A DNA stretch of 64,000 nt from Diorhabda sublineata. Taxonomy: Eukaryota; Arthropoda; Insecta; Coleoptera; Chrysomelidae. Within the stretch, counting starts at the first letter, position 1. Each line of letters begins with the position of its first letter. Made by a program: the position numbers and the translations under genes. The DNA lies in assembly GCF_026230105.1 (NCBI RefSeq), contig NC_079478.1, positions 15,391,653 to 15,455,652 of the forward strand, read 5' to 3'. The notes below the pieces were generated by a model. The model saw only the letters and a program-made list of their open reading frames with translations, was not told where the DNA came from and did no database searches. Below are positions 38,092-43,546 of the stretch, piece by piece.

Positions 38092-40213
38092 GTGAGAGAT
38101 CCCGTCCCTCTAAGCATCCACCTCCAGATAAATCCACGGATGGCTACGAAGGAGGACATTCAATTACCGTTTGTCATTTTGACAGGTCCTCATCCTCATT
38201 TGCGTCTCAGTTTCGCGCGTAGACCCCTGAGTTCTATGAGAGATTCTAGGAAGTCTTATCTTTTTGTCAAAAGTTAGCCTGTTGACTATACACTCTTGTC
38301 TTCTTGATCTGGACGTCTTAATGTATGTGTGTGTGTTTTCGCTGCCTCGAGTAAACTCTTTCCAACGTTCTTCGGCAAGAAAAAATCTAATCCGAGTGAC
38401 CCTTCGCCTTCTGTACACCTGTTCCCGATTCATAACTCGGCACTTGCTCATAAAAAGTGTCGGAGAGTGTCCTCTTGTGGGTTGACTCGAAAACCTAGGA
38501 TCTTGAAAGAAATTTTTTTTGTTTTTTTATTTTCTGTTTTTTTCCGTTTTCTGTGTAATTTATTTTTGCTTTGTTTTTTAGGTATATAAATTTCAAAGTA
38601 GTCTCTTCATTTTAATATTTGTATTATATACTTATGTACGCAGCTGGTTCAGAATGACCACCAGCACAGTGACCCCTGGCTCACATACGAAACATTGCAC
38701 CCATTCTTAATCTTTTTTATCATCGCTTGCCTTTTTACGGAACTCTTTACTCTTTTTCATTTAAGCTTTTCGCGTTTCCTATTTTCTCCGTTAGACTTTT
38801 TCAACAGAGCACTTTTTAAGTTCTTCTTATATAGGGAACTCTAATTATTATAGAACTTGCTGGCTTACGTTATCTATTGATTGATGATTTTCTTCTTATA
38901 GGCTGTAGGCTCCTATAATTTTCTTTTACAGGAGCAGAAAATCCTGATGTATTCTCATTAAAGTTATTGAGTGGTCGTTACTGCAGGTAGGGCGGATGAA
39001 GAGAGTAGTGTCTAATTAGCTGGAGAATCTTGTTAGCTTGTTGCAGCTATGTAAACAGCTTCAGCAAATACGTTACGATTGTGTGGGTATATGTCACCAA
39101 CTTTGAAATAATTTGCTGCAACTTCTCCAGTTTGGCACTTTAAATATGCCTATGATTTTATATGTCGAGATCGAATAGCTTCATATTTTTCGTATAGCTG
39201 TAATGACCGTTGAGAATCAAGAGCAGTGGTAAGACTTTTAATGGTTTGACGTATTCAACAGAGTGTTGAAATTATTGCGCAAAAAAGTTCGTTTGAATCC
39301 AACATAAAGGGTGCACTTTATCTATAGTACCCACTGGAGCTGCTCTCATCAAAACATCAGACATATTTCTACACGAAAAAATCAACATGGGTGGGACAAG
39401 AATTTCTATTGGACTCATACATACCAAAATAGTTATTAAGGACCCCCTTTCATATTATGATATTGCTCTGATTGGTTTTTTTTCCTTTCCGAGATATGAT
39501 TTTTTATATTTCACTCTGTACCATGTTTAAGATACGCCTTGCAAAAAATACTTTTCGGTTTCAATTTTGTCCAGATTATCGTAAAACTCATCCCTTATTC
39601 ATTGGTAATGCTGTTGATTCTTGCTTGATAAATTTCAGTTGGTTGACTTATAGATAAAAAAAAAGGTTATAGTTTAAGTTGCTAATGTATCTGTCAAAGT
39701 AACTTCTCAATCGGCGCGTTGTATGTTTAAGAAGTATATTATTTTCCTAATTTATAAAAGGTGAATATAGCACGATGCATTTTTATATTTCAAATGGATC
39801 AGGCAGCGTTTCCAATAAAAACTCCCAGGTGTATTGACTTTTAACAATAATTATTATAACCAGAACTTCTACGAACTGTATATCAAAACCTTTATCATGA
39901 ATCACTCTATATAATAGTGAAAACCGAATGACCATCCATTCAGTGATTTTTGATATTATCGCAAAGAGATTAGCAGATGCGGTAATAATTTTATTATAAT
40001 GAGATTTCACTACATATTATTTCTTAGTAATAATGATGAGAGTTATACATTTTCATTAATTGCTTGAACAATCGGGAAAGGAATCTAAGTAAACTTTATT
40101 GGAATGAAATTTCTGTTACAGGATTGAGGTTAAAGCATTGGATGGATATGATTCGATATCCTGACCACAGACACGAACAGTGGCATAATTTAACCGAAGA
40201 TATATTAGATTGA
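4357..40213 (+). CDS. Rph: Rabphilin (C2A-C2B vesicle protein), 5'-incomplete gene, 8 visible exons
   Basis: Rabphilin is a Rab3/Rab27 effector on synaptic and secretory vesicles. Its tandem C2 domains bind calcium, phospholipid and SNAREs. Visible exons are 4357-4414, 4540-4670, 5715-5842, 8908-9104, 9158-9347, 33818-34032, 34090-34298 and 40122-40213, and every intron phase matches. C2A keeps loop-1 aspartates (PMDMSGLSDPF) and loop-3 aspartates (VVDDDKYGHD). C2B has PMDNNGLSDPF and VYDKDYGKSNDYLGG. The C-terminus RLKHWMDMIRYPD...QWHNL matches the rabphilin tail (family form RLKHWYECLKNKD..RWHQL), which separates it from synaptotagmins and Doc2. The N-terminal FYVE-like Rab-binding zinc finger is not in the window and should lie upstream of position 1 or in exons I could not see. 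The intron between C2A and C2B is about 24.5 kb, full of transposon relics, and carries an antisense doublecortin gene. Family assignment is firm; exon borders are by eye. Confidence 0.9.
4540..4670 (+). CDS. Rph: Rph linker exon 2 with a tandem acceptor
   Basis: The exon encodes a Ser/Thr/Glu-rich linker beginning RQTSSSESQVSREMD and ending EGRGIDA. The acceptor is tagcag, a NAGNAG pair. Splicing after the first AG (exon start 4537) inserts one serine and splicing after the second (4540) does not; both keep the frame. Donor GTGAGC at 4671. Phase 1 at the end matches the next exon. Confidence 0.65.
4918..5358 (+). pseudogene. Non-LTR reverse transcriptase C-terminal relic inside an Rph intron
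   Basis: Broken frames read IEAEVRNQAAKVA, RIFRNKYIGIETKSRIY and ILGRKRE*NEHIYRM, then VKIARDKSPLGRRSVGRPRK. This is the post-RT tail of an APE-type LINE. The same family is represented at 45436-46340. Confidence 0.75.
5715..5842 (+). CDS. Rph: Rph linker exon 3
   Basis: The acceptor has a long pyrimidine tract ending tttttatag; the donor is AAG|GTATTA. It encodes ISECSRRESVAIRSS followed by a Trp/Asp/Ser-rich stretch ending SSVNSSILK. It is entered in phase 1 (GAT completes the previous codon) and left in phase 0, as the C2A exon needs. Confidence 0.7.
5843..7487. other. Rph intron, very AT-rich
   Basis: Homopolymer A and T runs dominate 6290-6560. No coding or repeat structure recognised. 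Confidence 0.5.
7488..7550. repeat. Inverted repeat able to form a 22-bp stem hairpin
   Basis: The arms, 7488-7509 and 7529-7550, pair at 20 of 22 positions. They start TGTCTGACGCG and end CGCGTCAGACA around a 19-base loop. Similar stems sit near the ends of some insect retroelements; no coding relic is attached here. Confidence 0.7.
7747..8290 (-). pseudogene. Mariner relic, C-terminal part with a likely end
   Basis: Minus-strand frame: IRRLFFRIPGHVNTAPLEQR, ILLPEVFDKIRETNRRRRLI, then LHYDNASSHTSVQTKTFLN, the conserved mariner block around the second catalytic Asp. The tail near 7800-8040 is frameshifted. The sequence at 7752-7785 (gttgctact...gataaacaaa) resembles the reverse complement of 54590-54620, so both are probably terminal repeats of one family. 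Confidence 0.8.
8291..8907. other. Rph intron, nothing recognised
   Basis: AT-rich; ends in the pyrimidine tract of the C2A exon acceptor. Confidence 0.5.
8908..9104 (+). CDS. Rph: Rph C2A domain, first half
   Basis: Acceptor ttttttttag and donor AG|GTGAGA. The exon reads GVIELSLTYDQEANTLHC, then AVYRAKNLIPMDMSGLSDPF, the classic first C2 strands and calcium-binding loop 1. The ATG at 8908 falls at the exon border and is probably internal, because the exon phase joins the linker exons in frame. Confidence 0.9.
9158..9347 (+). CDS. Rph: Rph C2A domain, second half
   Basis: Encodes TKTVHKTRNPEFNENLTFYD, a strand pattern shared by rabphilin, Doc2 and synaptotagmin, and loop 3 VVDDDKYGHDYMGE with its calcium-ligand aspartates. 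Donor TAT|GTAAGT, phase 0. The next exon in the reading frame is 24.5 kb away at 33818. Confidence 0.9.
9694..9748. repeat. (AT)n microsatellite
   Basis: About 55 bases of pure AT dinucleotide in the large Rph intron. Open frames over it are artefacts. Confidence 0.95.
10142..10829 (+). mobile_element. Internally deleted mariner element, 688 bp, with both TIRs
   Basis: Terminal inverted repeats of 31 bp (10142-10172 and 10799-10829, 29/31 identical) begin and end with TA, the mariner target. The inside keeps an N-terminal HTH part with stops, then MTKVCAKLALQNLTPDQKLL and RQRVCSDFLE. It then jumps to the C-terminal end KKYFQQCFDQWKKRMERCVV. The catalytic middle is deleted, so it is non-autonomous. 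Confidence 0.88.
10830..11190. other. Stretch without recognised features
   Basis: Between the deleted mariner and an RTE-like LINE piece. Part of 11040-11190 may be upstream RT sequence too decayed to read. Confidence 0.4.
11191..11482 (+). pseudogene. Non-LTR reverse transcriptase fragment (RT motif RQGDTxSPKLF)
   Basis: The open frame reads TTIKLMKRTKLVDICRGVKG, EDTILSKFCYQALEDILKK. This matches the LINE block IxRGVRQGDTISPKLFxxxLExxxKK with decay at key positions (GVKGEDT for GVRQGDT). The YADD box is absent. Confidence 0.7.
11483..14686. other. Rph intron with unrecognised open frames at 12654-13234
   Basis: Mostly AT-rich. Between 12654 and 13234 both strands hold open frames of about 100 codons in GC-richer DNA (minus-strand reading includes KKTTPTAGRQRSRLFQKLNR). 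It is probably an old repeat, but I recognise no family. Near 14540-14590 an aataaagatcgaaataggtcg stretch resembles LINE 3' ends; weak. Confidence 0.35.
14687..15023 (-). CDS. Probable DCX gene exon, basic and helical
   Basis: Acceptor ttctttcacag and donor A|GTAAGC bound 337 nt of open frame. It begins DIYEKKNIFHPSPTTS and later has IAERMEDLKVTILACKHNIS followed by a Lys/Glu-rich segment that looks helical. It is on the same strand and of similar composition to the other DCX-gene exons. Membership in that gene is inference; it could be a separate gene. Confidence 0.45.
14687..31669 (-). CDS. Doublecortin-domain protein nested antisense in the large Rph intron (incomplete model)
   Basis: DCX domains have a ubiquitin-like fold that binds tubulin and microtubules. 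The first coding exon starts at ATG 31669 (A at -3) and carries the first half of the domain: KTKTITLFINGKNQHYICEI, then TWPEVLTFMGSTI and GSVKKLIG. The exon at 28838 holds the second half: LSSLQPVNSF, then KEKYIVLGEGEKFKR. Later exons (27520-27310, 25069-24886, 15023-14687) are Lys/Asn/Ser-rich with no known domain. Donors are good, and phases agree for 28838 to 27520 to 25069. Two joins do not close. About ten residues of the core are missing between the first two exons, so a microexon is likely. A phase break between 24886 and 15023 implies another unseen exon. One DCX copy is visible, as in some DCDC2-like proteins, but I cannot assign the subfamily. Confidence 0.65.
15087..16033. other. 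Stretch without recognised features
   Basis: AT-rich intron upstream (minus sense) of the 15023 exon. Short open frames have no coding look. Confidence 0.45.
16034..16069. repeat. Perfect 36-bp palindrome
   Basis: GCACTAGTGC flanks AAATTATCGATAATTT with exact two-fold symmetry centred on ATCGAT and no spacer. GCACTAGTGC is itself palindromic. Confidence 0.95.
16192..16290. repeat. Imperfect inverted repeat (foldback), about 45-bp arms
   Basis: The left arm from 16192 (ctctcgtgcatgtaaattgt) pairs with the right arm ending near 16287 (acaatttgacatgcactcgg). The centre gtgcgcattcgcgcac is nearly self-complementary. The arms share aatttgacat/atgtaaatt and gcac/gtgc motifs with the 16034 palindrome, suggesting one foldback family. 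Confidence 0.7.
16411..16605 (+). pseudogene. Non-LTR RNase H domain fragment
   Basis: The frame reads SFRIFTTAIDRLASSVV, then ITLIWVPSHAGIHGNELAKQ, then AAKEAS. WVPSHxGIxGNExAD is the RNase H signature of jockey/I-type retroelements. It ends at TAA in tataaaagg. Confidence 0.85.
16601..16960 (+). repeat. GC-richer segment of repeat character after the RNase H piece
   Basis: Starts tataaaagggg and holds ctgactgactgactgattc and repeated aaatttcgatttttaaagg. The composition is unlike the flanks. It looks like an interspersed repeat of unknown class. Confidence 0.4.
16961..18011. other. Stretch without recognised features
   Basis: AT-rich. Tandem-like ttactaattaggaattaaac variants occur around 17260-17350. 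Confidence 0.4.
18012..18332 (+). CDS. Unrecognised open frame of about 100 codons
   Basis: The frame reads SRGFREMKYFTSVRNLVFEL, NKFVAPLGVLSGNYYYPEDL, CPTQLRAGLPIPYTKYQKNK and stops at 18330. Amino-acid use is balanced and unlike the AT-driven frames around it. It lies 400 bases before a hAT transposase remnant on the same strand and may be part of that element, but I know no hAT protein with this sequence. Confidence 0.35.
   Translation: MVVINSGYVFRNIRDTTIEEKQKKRSRGFREMKYFTSVRNLVFELNKFVAPLGVLSGNYYYPEDLCPTQLRAGLPIPYTKYQKNKVFGMAYSTRRAVNRYLSIGDK
18738..18960 (+). pseudogene. hAT transposase C-terminal (dimerisation domain) relic
   Basis: The frame FPTLFIAFRIFLTISVHVAS, GEGSSTKVY fits the hAT block LPNLxxxxRILLTIPVSVASGERSFSKLK, with decayed SERSF. 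Upstream 18470-18735 has weak hAT-like acidic sequence with stops. Confidence 0.72.
18961..20045. other. Stretch without recognised features
   Basis: AT-rich with a short (AT)n at 19004-19020. Confidence 0.45.
20046..20810 (+). pseudogene. Decayed mariner relic
   Basis: In shifting frames: RWFHRFNNGDLALQDRSFS (the mariner RWFxRFxxGDxxLxDxxRSGRPS linker), then remnants of the catalytic core, then DNAKLHTVKV (DNARPHTA) and STHPAFSQN (HPPYSPDL). Many stops and indels. Confidence 0.75.
20811..22960. other. Stretch without recognised features
   Basis: AT-rich intron. At 21020-21070 there is agaatagaatagaa-type simple sequence. No coding frame recognised. Confidence 0.45.
23083..23165 (+). pseudogene. 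Very short mariner-like fragment
   Basis: EATFGVEPCTVNTILHNHLL, VKKV resembles the mariner HTH segment (IETTLxISxxSxxxILHxHLxVKKI). It is too short for certainty. Confidence 0.35.
23519..24623. mobile_element. Non-autonomous hAT-type element, 1105 bp, with 8-bp TSD
   Basis: The ends are CAGTGCTGGGCAG... and the reverse complement ...CTGCCCAGCTCTG, a CAGxGCTGGGCAG terminal repeat typical of hAT elements. Subterminal GAGTACTC/AGTACTCAT motifs recur on both sides. Target duplication is ATATAGCG (23511-23518) and TTATAGCG (24624-24631), 7 of 8. No transposase frame is inside. Confidence 0.88.
24886..25069 (-). CDS. DCX gene exon, Lys/Ser/Pro-rich
   Basis: Begins DAIQKRFTKPNNVNNQSGKY and continues through a Pro/Lys-rich low-complexity region. 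The donor CAAG|GTAAGA is strong. The acceptor is weak (tttgaag, little pyrimidine tract), so the 5' border could lie further upstream. The exon leaves in phase 1, which does not fit the exon at 15023, so an exon is missing from the model. Confidence 0.5.
25136..26116. other. Intron stretch, nothing firm
   Basis: AT-rich. At about 25690-25960 are traces of a minus- or plus-strand transposase core, unreadable. No gene seen. Confidence 0.35.
26117..26563 (+). mobile_element. Tc1/mariner-superfamily 3' end, copy 1
   Basis: Carries the tail of a DDE transposase as very decayed frames. It shares about 450 bases with the next copy, including tattgtatag...acgccagagatgttgagtaac and ccagattatcat, and ends ...accctgtata, a terminal repeat of the ACCCTGTAT type. 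Confidence 0.65.
26583..27082 (+). mobile_element. Tc1/mariner-superfamily 3' end, copy 2
   Basis: Reads SARSPDLTPLVFF (family WPARSPDLTPLDFFLWG), then PKYCIATPEMLSNF, later HFEHLL, the usual transposase C-terminus. Ends ...catcctgtata. It lies directly after copy 1 in the same direction. Neither copy has its 5' half in view. Confidence 0.72.
27093..27166. repeat. (GT)n microsatellite
   Basis: Seventy-four bases of pure GT directly after the copy-2 transposon end. Microsatellites often grow at transposon ends. Confidence 0.97.
27310..27520 (-). CDS. DCX gene exon, Asn/Lys-rich
   Basis: Acceptor aatatttcag and donor ATG|GTAATT. It encodes ESQQLSIPKESAKNGNN and then a low-complexity Asn, Gln, Lys region with no domain. 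Its phase joins the exon before (2) and the exon after (0). Base content is more GC-rich than the flanking intron. Confidence 0.55.
27720..28380. repeat. Segment with a GCGCAC motif cluster, unknown class
   Basis: GCGCAC occurs at about 27775, 27788, 27818 and 27866, and its complement GTGCGC at 28308, in otherwise AT-rich DNA. GAGCGCAC on the left and GTGCGCTC on the right suggest an inverted, possibly transposon-derived segment. Not resolved further. Confidence 0.3.
28631..28838 (-). CDS. DCX gene exon, second half of the DCX domain
   Basis: Acceptor ttatattatttcag and donor AA|GTAAGT. LSSLQPVNSF followed by EKYIVLGEGEKFKRAPNGY fits the DCX strand-helix-strand end (family form LxxLQDGxxYVxxGxExFK). 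A basic Ser/Thr-rich tail follows. Phase 2 at the end matches the next exon. Confidence 0.68.
28841..31459. other. DCX-gene intron
   Basis: Plus-strand frames at 29463-30033 are hydrophobic because the plus strand is T-rich. The complementary reading is Lys/Glu-rich with stops and could be an old retroelement ORF1. The frame at 31003-31203 (VMEFLYEKLFSAGISNLKEK) is unrecognised. The predicted DCX microexon should lie here, but I could not find it. Confidence 0.35.
31460..31669 (-). CDS. DCX gene exon with start codon, first half of the DCX domain
   Basis: Reads MTEVVKPSTALRNN and then the beta-hairpin KTITLFINGKNQHY of a doublecortin fold, followed by the helix TWPEVLTFMGS and GSVKKLIG. Two donors are possible at the end: AC|GTAAGA (strong, phase 2) or G|GTACGT (phase 1). 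Only the weaker one joins the 28838 exon directly, and that product would lack the usual residues before the LSSLQ strand. Confidence 0.65.
32308..33476 (-). CDS. Unrecognised two-exon coding candidate upstream of the DCX start
   Basis: An exon at about 33476-33371 reads SRFVECLEQIMSFLLLENQ, then AQAFFYEIIKNGL, with donor TTG|GTAAGT. The following segment, 32690-32308, reads EMLNYMTLLKEEFAERGQD, then VDKYGLIFSLLIKPDLMDF and an acidic stretch, and ends in TGA at 32305-32307. Joining them in phase 0 needs the AG at gtaccgag as acceptor, which lacks a clear pyrimidine tract. A donor at AG|GTATTC near 32373 could instead continue in phase 2 into the DCX exon, making this a 5' part of that gene. 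No family recognised. Confidence 0.35.
32825..33030 (+). pseudogene. Non-LTR reverse transcriptase C-terminal end
   Basis: YVSTRRSELVKGSIIYNAKK, MHNHFPIEIKSI, FRNNLEEYFLESVFNSINDF matches the end of jockey/RTE-like ORF2 (YNTRxRxxL...KxYNxLPxEIKxxxxxxxFKxxLxxxLxxxxFYSVxEF). Confidence 0.7.
33818..34032 (+). CDS. Rph: Rph inter-C2 linker and C2B, first part
   Basis: Acceptor ccatttcag. The exon begins LTVPLENLRTEQK, completing the end of C2A, passes a short linker, and starts C2B with GQILLGLCYNTKKRALVVTV and loop 1 PMDNNGLSDPFVKL. Donor CT|GTAGGT (phase 2) joins the next exon to give VKLQLKPDP. Confidence 0.92.
34090..34298 (+). CDS. Rph: Rph C2B domain, second part
   Basis: Begins QLKPDPNHKKHKTSIKWKNL, which holds the polybasic strand typical of C2B, continues NPVFNEEFAFE, and ends with loop 3 VYDKDYGKSNDYLGG. 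Donor G|GTAAGA, phase 1. The GKSNDY motif is specific to the rabphilin/Doc2 C2B type. Confidence 0.93.
34915..35162 (+). pseudogene. Mariner relic, 5' part (interrupted by a nested element)
   Basis: LREILKEVNISIQLVRCMLH, ERLYR is a mariner/Tc1 HTH pattern. The region from aaactgagaaaaagttacgt matches 55620-55740 in order and spacing. The relic resumes at 36738 after the nested insertion. Confidence 0.6.
35165..36735 (+). mobile_element. Long-TIR IS630/Tc1/mariner-type element, 1571 bp, with TA target duplication
   Basis: Inverted ends of about 140 bp (35165-35310 and 36590-36735) share TACAGAGTGAGTT, CTCAATTATCT, ACAAGGGTCTTGTGATACG-like blocks and poly-T. TA flanks both sides (35163-35164, 36736-36737). 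Inside, MNRLSEKERIDILML*GYGD, then NPITRSTITKLVKKFNGTGS, and later WLQQDGAPPHYVCVVRQYLN and GFIEWPPRSLDMNPLDYFL*G. These are the HTH and the second and third catalytic blocks, with frameshifts and stops. Dead copy. Confidence 0.88.
36738..37290 (+). pseudogene. Mariner relic, 3' part (continues 34915-35162)
   Basis: gagaacact...aaataaaaatacag...aaggaacatg matches 55850-55910. Further on, ETGKRFQINEEVMAE (mariner RFxSNEEVIAE) and a shifted ELETYWTKYVQFKDYYVK (family LExRWxKCIxLxGDYVE) end the transposase. Confidence 0.7.
37291..38045. other. Rph intron, nothing recognised
   Basis: AT-rich. It holds a short near-tandem duplication at about 37888-37948 (tttaacaaaggatatag..attc twice). Confidence 0.45.
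38046..38090. repeat. (CA)n microsatellite
   Basis: About 45 bases of CA repeat with one CG interruption, followed by gtgcgcgtgagag. Confidence 0.95.
38091..38500. other. GC-rich island with open frames on both strands, unrecognised
   Basis: The composition changes sharply from the AT-rich flanks. Plus-strand frames include NPRMATKEDIQLPFVILTGP and KLFPTFFGKKKSNPSDPSPS; the minus strand has a 95-codon Arg-rich frame. A C/T-rich and poly-T tract follows. It is probably the 5' part of a retroelement, but no motif proves it. Confidence 0.35.
38590..39000. other. Rph intron, nothing recognised
   Basis: T-rich. It includes gaccaccagcacagtgacccctggctcac, a GC-rich patch, at 38657-38690. Confidence 0.4.
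39005..39365 (-). pseudogene. Pogo/Tigger-like (DDE_1, CENP-B type) transposase relic
   Basis: Minus-strand frames read CWIQTNFFAQ*FQHSVEYVK, PLKVLPLLLILNGHYSYTKN. This corresponds to WMTxxxFLxWFxHFVxHVKPxKxxPVLLLLDGHxSHTxN with the DG catalytic Asp replaced by Asn. A shifted frame then gives KVGDIYPHNRNVFAEAVY (GFKxTGIYPFNRNVFxDADF). Confidence 0.75.
40122..40213 (+). CDS. Rph: Rph last exon and stop
   Basis: Acceptor tctgttacag. It encodes RLKHWMDMIRYPDHRHEQWH followed by NLTEDILD and TGA at 40211-40213. RLKHW and the WH pair are the end-of-C2B helix signature of rabphilin. Possible polyadenylation signals AATAAA follow at 40419 and 40522. Confidence 0.9.
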
Positions 40214-40418
40214 ATCGATACGCCCAATATAATAGATATAAATTGTGATACGGGTTGGAATAGGATTCCATAATACGAGAGTTTGCATACTTCATATTCG
40301 TCTTAAATTTTCTTGTTTAAACCCTTGGCACAATGTACGGCATATACACTAATTGATGAGTGAACTTGATGTTATAAACTAACTAGATATATATTTAATT
40401 GATGGGTATGTAATCAAA

Positions 40419-40527
40419 AATAAATTTTGATAACAGATTTAGTACATTGAAGTTACTGTATTGTTGACCAAAATTCAATTTATTTATGTAAAATGTTGTC
40501 AAATGCTTGTAATTATTTTGGAATAAA
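40419..40527 (+). promoter_or_regulatory. Candidate Rph polyadenylation signals
   Basis: AATAAA occurs at 40419-40424 and 40522-40527, roughly 200 and 310 bases after the Rph stop codon. Either could end the transcript. In DNA this AT-rich the hexamer is frequent by chance, so this is suggestive only. Confidence 0.4.
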
Positions 40528-40799
40528 ATATCGTTAAACTACAGTTAATTTATTTCTTCCCAGTAATGGTTTGATTTCTTAAAACTCTCCGTCAGTGCCG
40601 AAAGAAATTAAAAATCTTTCTATTGCAATCGTTATATTGAGGAGCATAGATCTATAGCTCCACCTCTAGCACCGGTGATAAAAAATCGTTGATTTAGTAT
40701 GGAAACAAATTCATTGTATAATTATCAACCAACACAGCCTTGTTAGAGTCAGATTGAAAATGCTACGTAGAAATTATCTTTCTGGATCAGAAAAAGGTG

Positions 40800-41045
40800 A
40801 AGTTTCAGCTTCAGCAGAATAGATTGATCACAAAAAGTTGTATCCAATTATTCAAGAAATTTGTTCAATATATTTTGAAAAGAAAAGGAGGCCCACAAGA
40901 AATTTCAACAAGAGCTCGAAGAAGTATTGTGCTGGAGCAAGCAATATCTTAAGAAGTTGAAAGAATGTAGCAGTGGAATGTAGTGTGAATATTTCGGGAT
41001 GGACGATAAGAAAAATAAAAAAATTAGTACATAATGCGTCTTCTT
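40800..41045 (+). pseudogene. Tc1/mariner-like N-terminal HTH fragment
   Basis: In one frame with a stop: GGPQEISTRARRSIVLEASN, then AVECSVNISGWTIRKIKK, as in the Tc1 pattern RPxxLSxRxxRxIVxxxxxN...xLNVSxxTIRRxLxK. No core follows. Confidence 0.5.
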
Positions 41046-41912
41046 ACGTGTTATTGCCACACATATGGACGTCCAATATAAGTTTGCCCGTAGTTTTTTA
41101 TTTTAAAATCTACTTTAAAATTATTTTTTCTGAAACAAACATCAAATTAGGTAGTCCTGATGGTTTTAAGTATTACTGACAAGCTTTAATGGAGAATACT
41201 CAGTGTTTTTGGAATTTAAATGTTCGGGGTGTTTTTACAAAAATTGGAGTCTTCCTTCGAGACAATAAAAGCATGCCAGTGAATAATCTAATTTTACATC
41301 TTGTTATAAGCCTCGCCTGGAAAGGCAATGCGTTTTTTAACAAATTATTTGTTATGAGTTTCCATAAGCAATTTTTTTAGATTGGAAGTCACAGGTAGCC
41401 AAATCTGAAATTTTCCGTAAACAACAACTAATTGCATCTTTTAAAAATAACAGGTGAACACTTATAGTTATAGTCCAAGAGTCGGCTGTATAAAAGTCCT
41501 ATGGATCAGATACATGAATCATTTTTGGGCTATGAACAATAAATTATGACGTCACTTCCGATTTTTATTATAGGTATAATTGTAATTTATGAATAGAATA
41601 GAAGTAGAATAGAAATGTCAAGCCATCGAATACATGGATTTGTTTAAGATTTTCTGAAATTAGAACCTTTCAAATGACTGAAAAAAATTCGTCGACATCT
41701 TTTATTTTCCCGGATCTGACTATCGACTTAGTTTGAAGAATCAATGAGTTCTAACTTATACGTTCAATGTTTAGGACTATATATGTTTAATTGAATACAT
41801 ATCATTTCTAAATACATTAATAATCTTTTTTTAAATTAATTCTAACATTACTACTGGGAATTGATGTGATTCGACTTCAATCGGGAATCGCTGGGAATCG
41901 TAAAAACAAAAA

Positions 41913-42212
41913 ATGTTTAGAACAATTTATATTAATGTTATGAGGCAAAATTCTTTGTATCAACATTATTTTGTAATGAATTACGAAGATTGTGGGTGGA
42001 TATATTATGTTCATGATAATATTACCAGAACGCCTAATATTTTCAAGGGTAGCCCTACACCGCTTCAAATAAAAGAAATCATTTTAACTGATAGTAGCAA
42101 TAAATTTTTTAATAACGATAATATTGACGACATCAATAACGATGAAAATGGCATTGCAGACAACAATGACGATGATGGTAATATTCCGAACTGTAACAAT
42201 GATGTAAATTAG
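41913..42212 (+). CDS. Unrecognised ORF inside the 1345-bp element, Asp/Asn-rich end
   Basis: Reads YQHYFVMNYEDCGWIYYVHD, PNIFKGSPTPLQIKEI and ends in about 30 residues that are mostly Asp and Asn. It could be captured host sequence or element cargo, or chance. Confidence 0.3.
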   Translation: MFRTIYINVMRQNSLYQHYFVMNYEDCGWIYYVHDNITRTPNIFKGSPTPLQIKEIILTDSSNKFFNNDNIDDINNDENGIADNNDDDGNIPNCNNDVN

Positions 42213-42252
42213 ATTGTGTAGATTTTAGTGACGATAGTAATGTGTAAAATTT

Positions 42253-42474
42253 ATGGTTCATGTGTTGACTCCACTAACTGAGACTTTAATTTCTTTCGTT
42301 CTATCACACAGGGATCAATTAATAAAACCAAAACTCACAATATATGTGGTAAATAATGAAAAAATGTACGGTAATTATCGCAAAAAAATTGTATTAATGC
42401 TAGAATTGATTGAAAAAAGCTTTATCAATGTATTTGGAAAAAATATACAGATAATTGAACATATAGACATATGA
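42253..42474 (+). CDS. Second unrecognised ORF inside the 1345-bp element
   Basis: Seventy-three codons: LTETLISFVLSHRDQLIKPK, then YGNYRKKIVLMLELIEKSFI. Helical composition, no family. It runs up to the right inverted arm. Confidence 0.25.
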   Translation: MVHVLTPLTETLISFVLSHRDQLIKPKLTIYVVNNEKMYGNYRKKIVLMLELIEKSFINVFGKNIQIIEHIDI

Positions 42475-43546
42475 CAATTTAGAGATCATTGATTCTTCAA
42501 ACTAAGTCTACAGTCAGATCGGGGCAAATAAAAGGTGTCGAGCAACTTTTTTCAGTCATTTGAGAGGTTCTAGTTTTTAATTTTAATGGTAGTCAACCCT
42601 TGACATTTCTATTTTACTCATCAGAAACTTTCGTTTGACATAAATTTTCATGATGTATTCCATAAATTACAATAACACCTGAACTAAAATTTTGCATACG
42701 GGCAAAATCAAGCAACTTCAGGGGTGTCGACCTCTAGACCTATGGCTTTATTGTTCATATCCCAAAAATGATTCATGTATCTGATCCATAGGACTTTTAT
42801 ACAGCCGGTTCTCCGACTATTATGTCAATAAAGAGTTATTGGCCTGACGCGGAGCTAGAAGTATTCATAAATTTACAATTTCAAAAAATTATTGGTGAAA
42901 GAACTCAGATCTAGCTAAACTTATGATCCTCAGTTTATAATCGATCGAGGCTAACATCATAACTTTAGGGTTATTCAGTCAAATATTTACTATACATTTT
43001 CAAAATATTAAGAACGGATACATGAAATGATATTTTGAGCTCGTATTATTTACTTATATTTATATGAAATTTGGGACATTATGAAAGCAAATTTCAAGTA
43101 TCGAATCATAATACCACTTTGTGGCTTCGATGTAAGAGCTGGAAACCCTTTTGTCCCTGTTCGGCGTAGATTAGTTGTCATTTTGTTCCGTTCTTGTTAA
43201 GACATGTATGCAATAACAAGCTTTAAGCACCTCAATAATTATCATGATGTTGGGTCCAGTGACACCTGACATGTGGTTCTAAAAGAGATGGAGTACCAAT
43301 AGGTGGAAGGATGCCTTAAATGGAAGGAACAATATTGAAAATTTGATTTTAAACGATTCATTTTGAATAGACATCGAACGATTACAAGCGGTACGTTCAT
43401 TCTCTTATGCAAAAATATGAAATTTTGGATTATGCCTTAGTAGAAACAATTAACAAAGAAAAACATAGTGAAGTATTATATTTATAACAAACTGAAACAG
43501 TGAAATTTCAGTTAATGCAACACTGATTTCATGAGAAGCCTCATTT

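Larger units (their letters stand above)
41473..42817. mobile_element. Long-TIR DNA element, 1345 bp, with unrecognised internal ORFs
   Basis: The ends start GTCCAAGAGTCGGCTG / GTCGGAGAACCGGCTG and then match for about 70 bases (tataaaagtcctatggatca and onward). A second inverted block (41600-41748 against 42479-42610) extends the arms to about 280-340 bp with indels. TA flanks at 41471-41472 and 42818-42819. Between the arms are two plus-strand frames, 41913-42212 and 42253-42474, with no known transposase motif. Confidence 0.8.
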
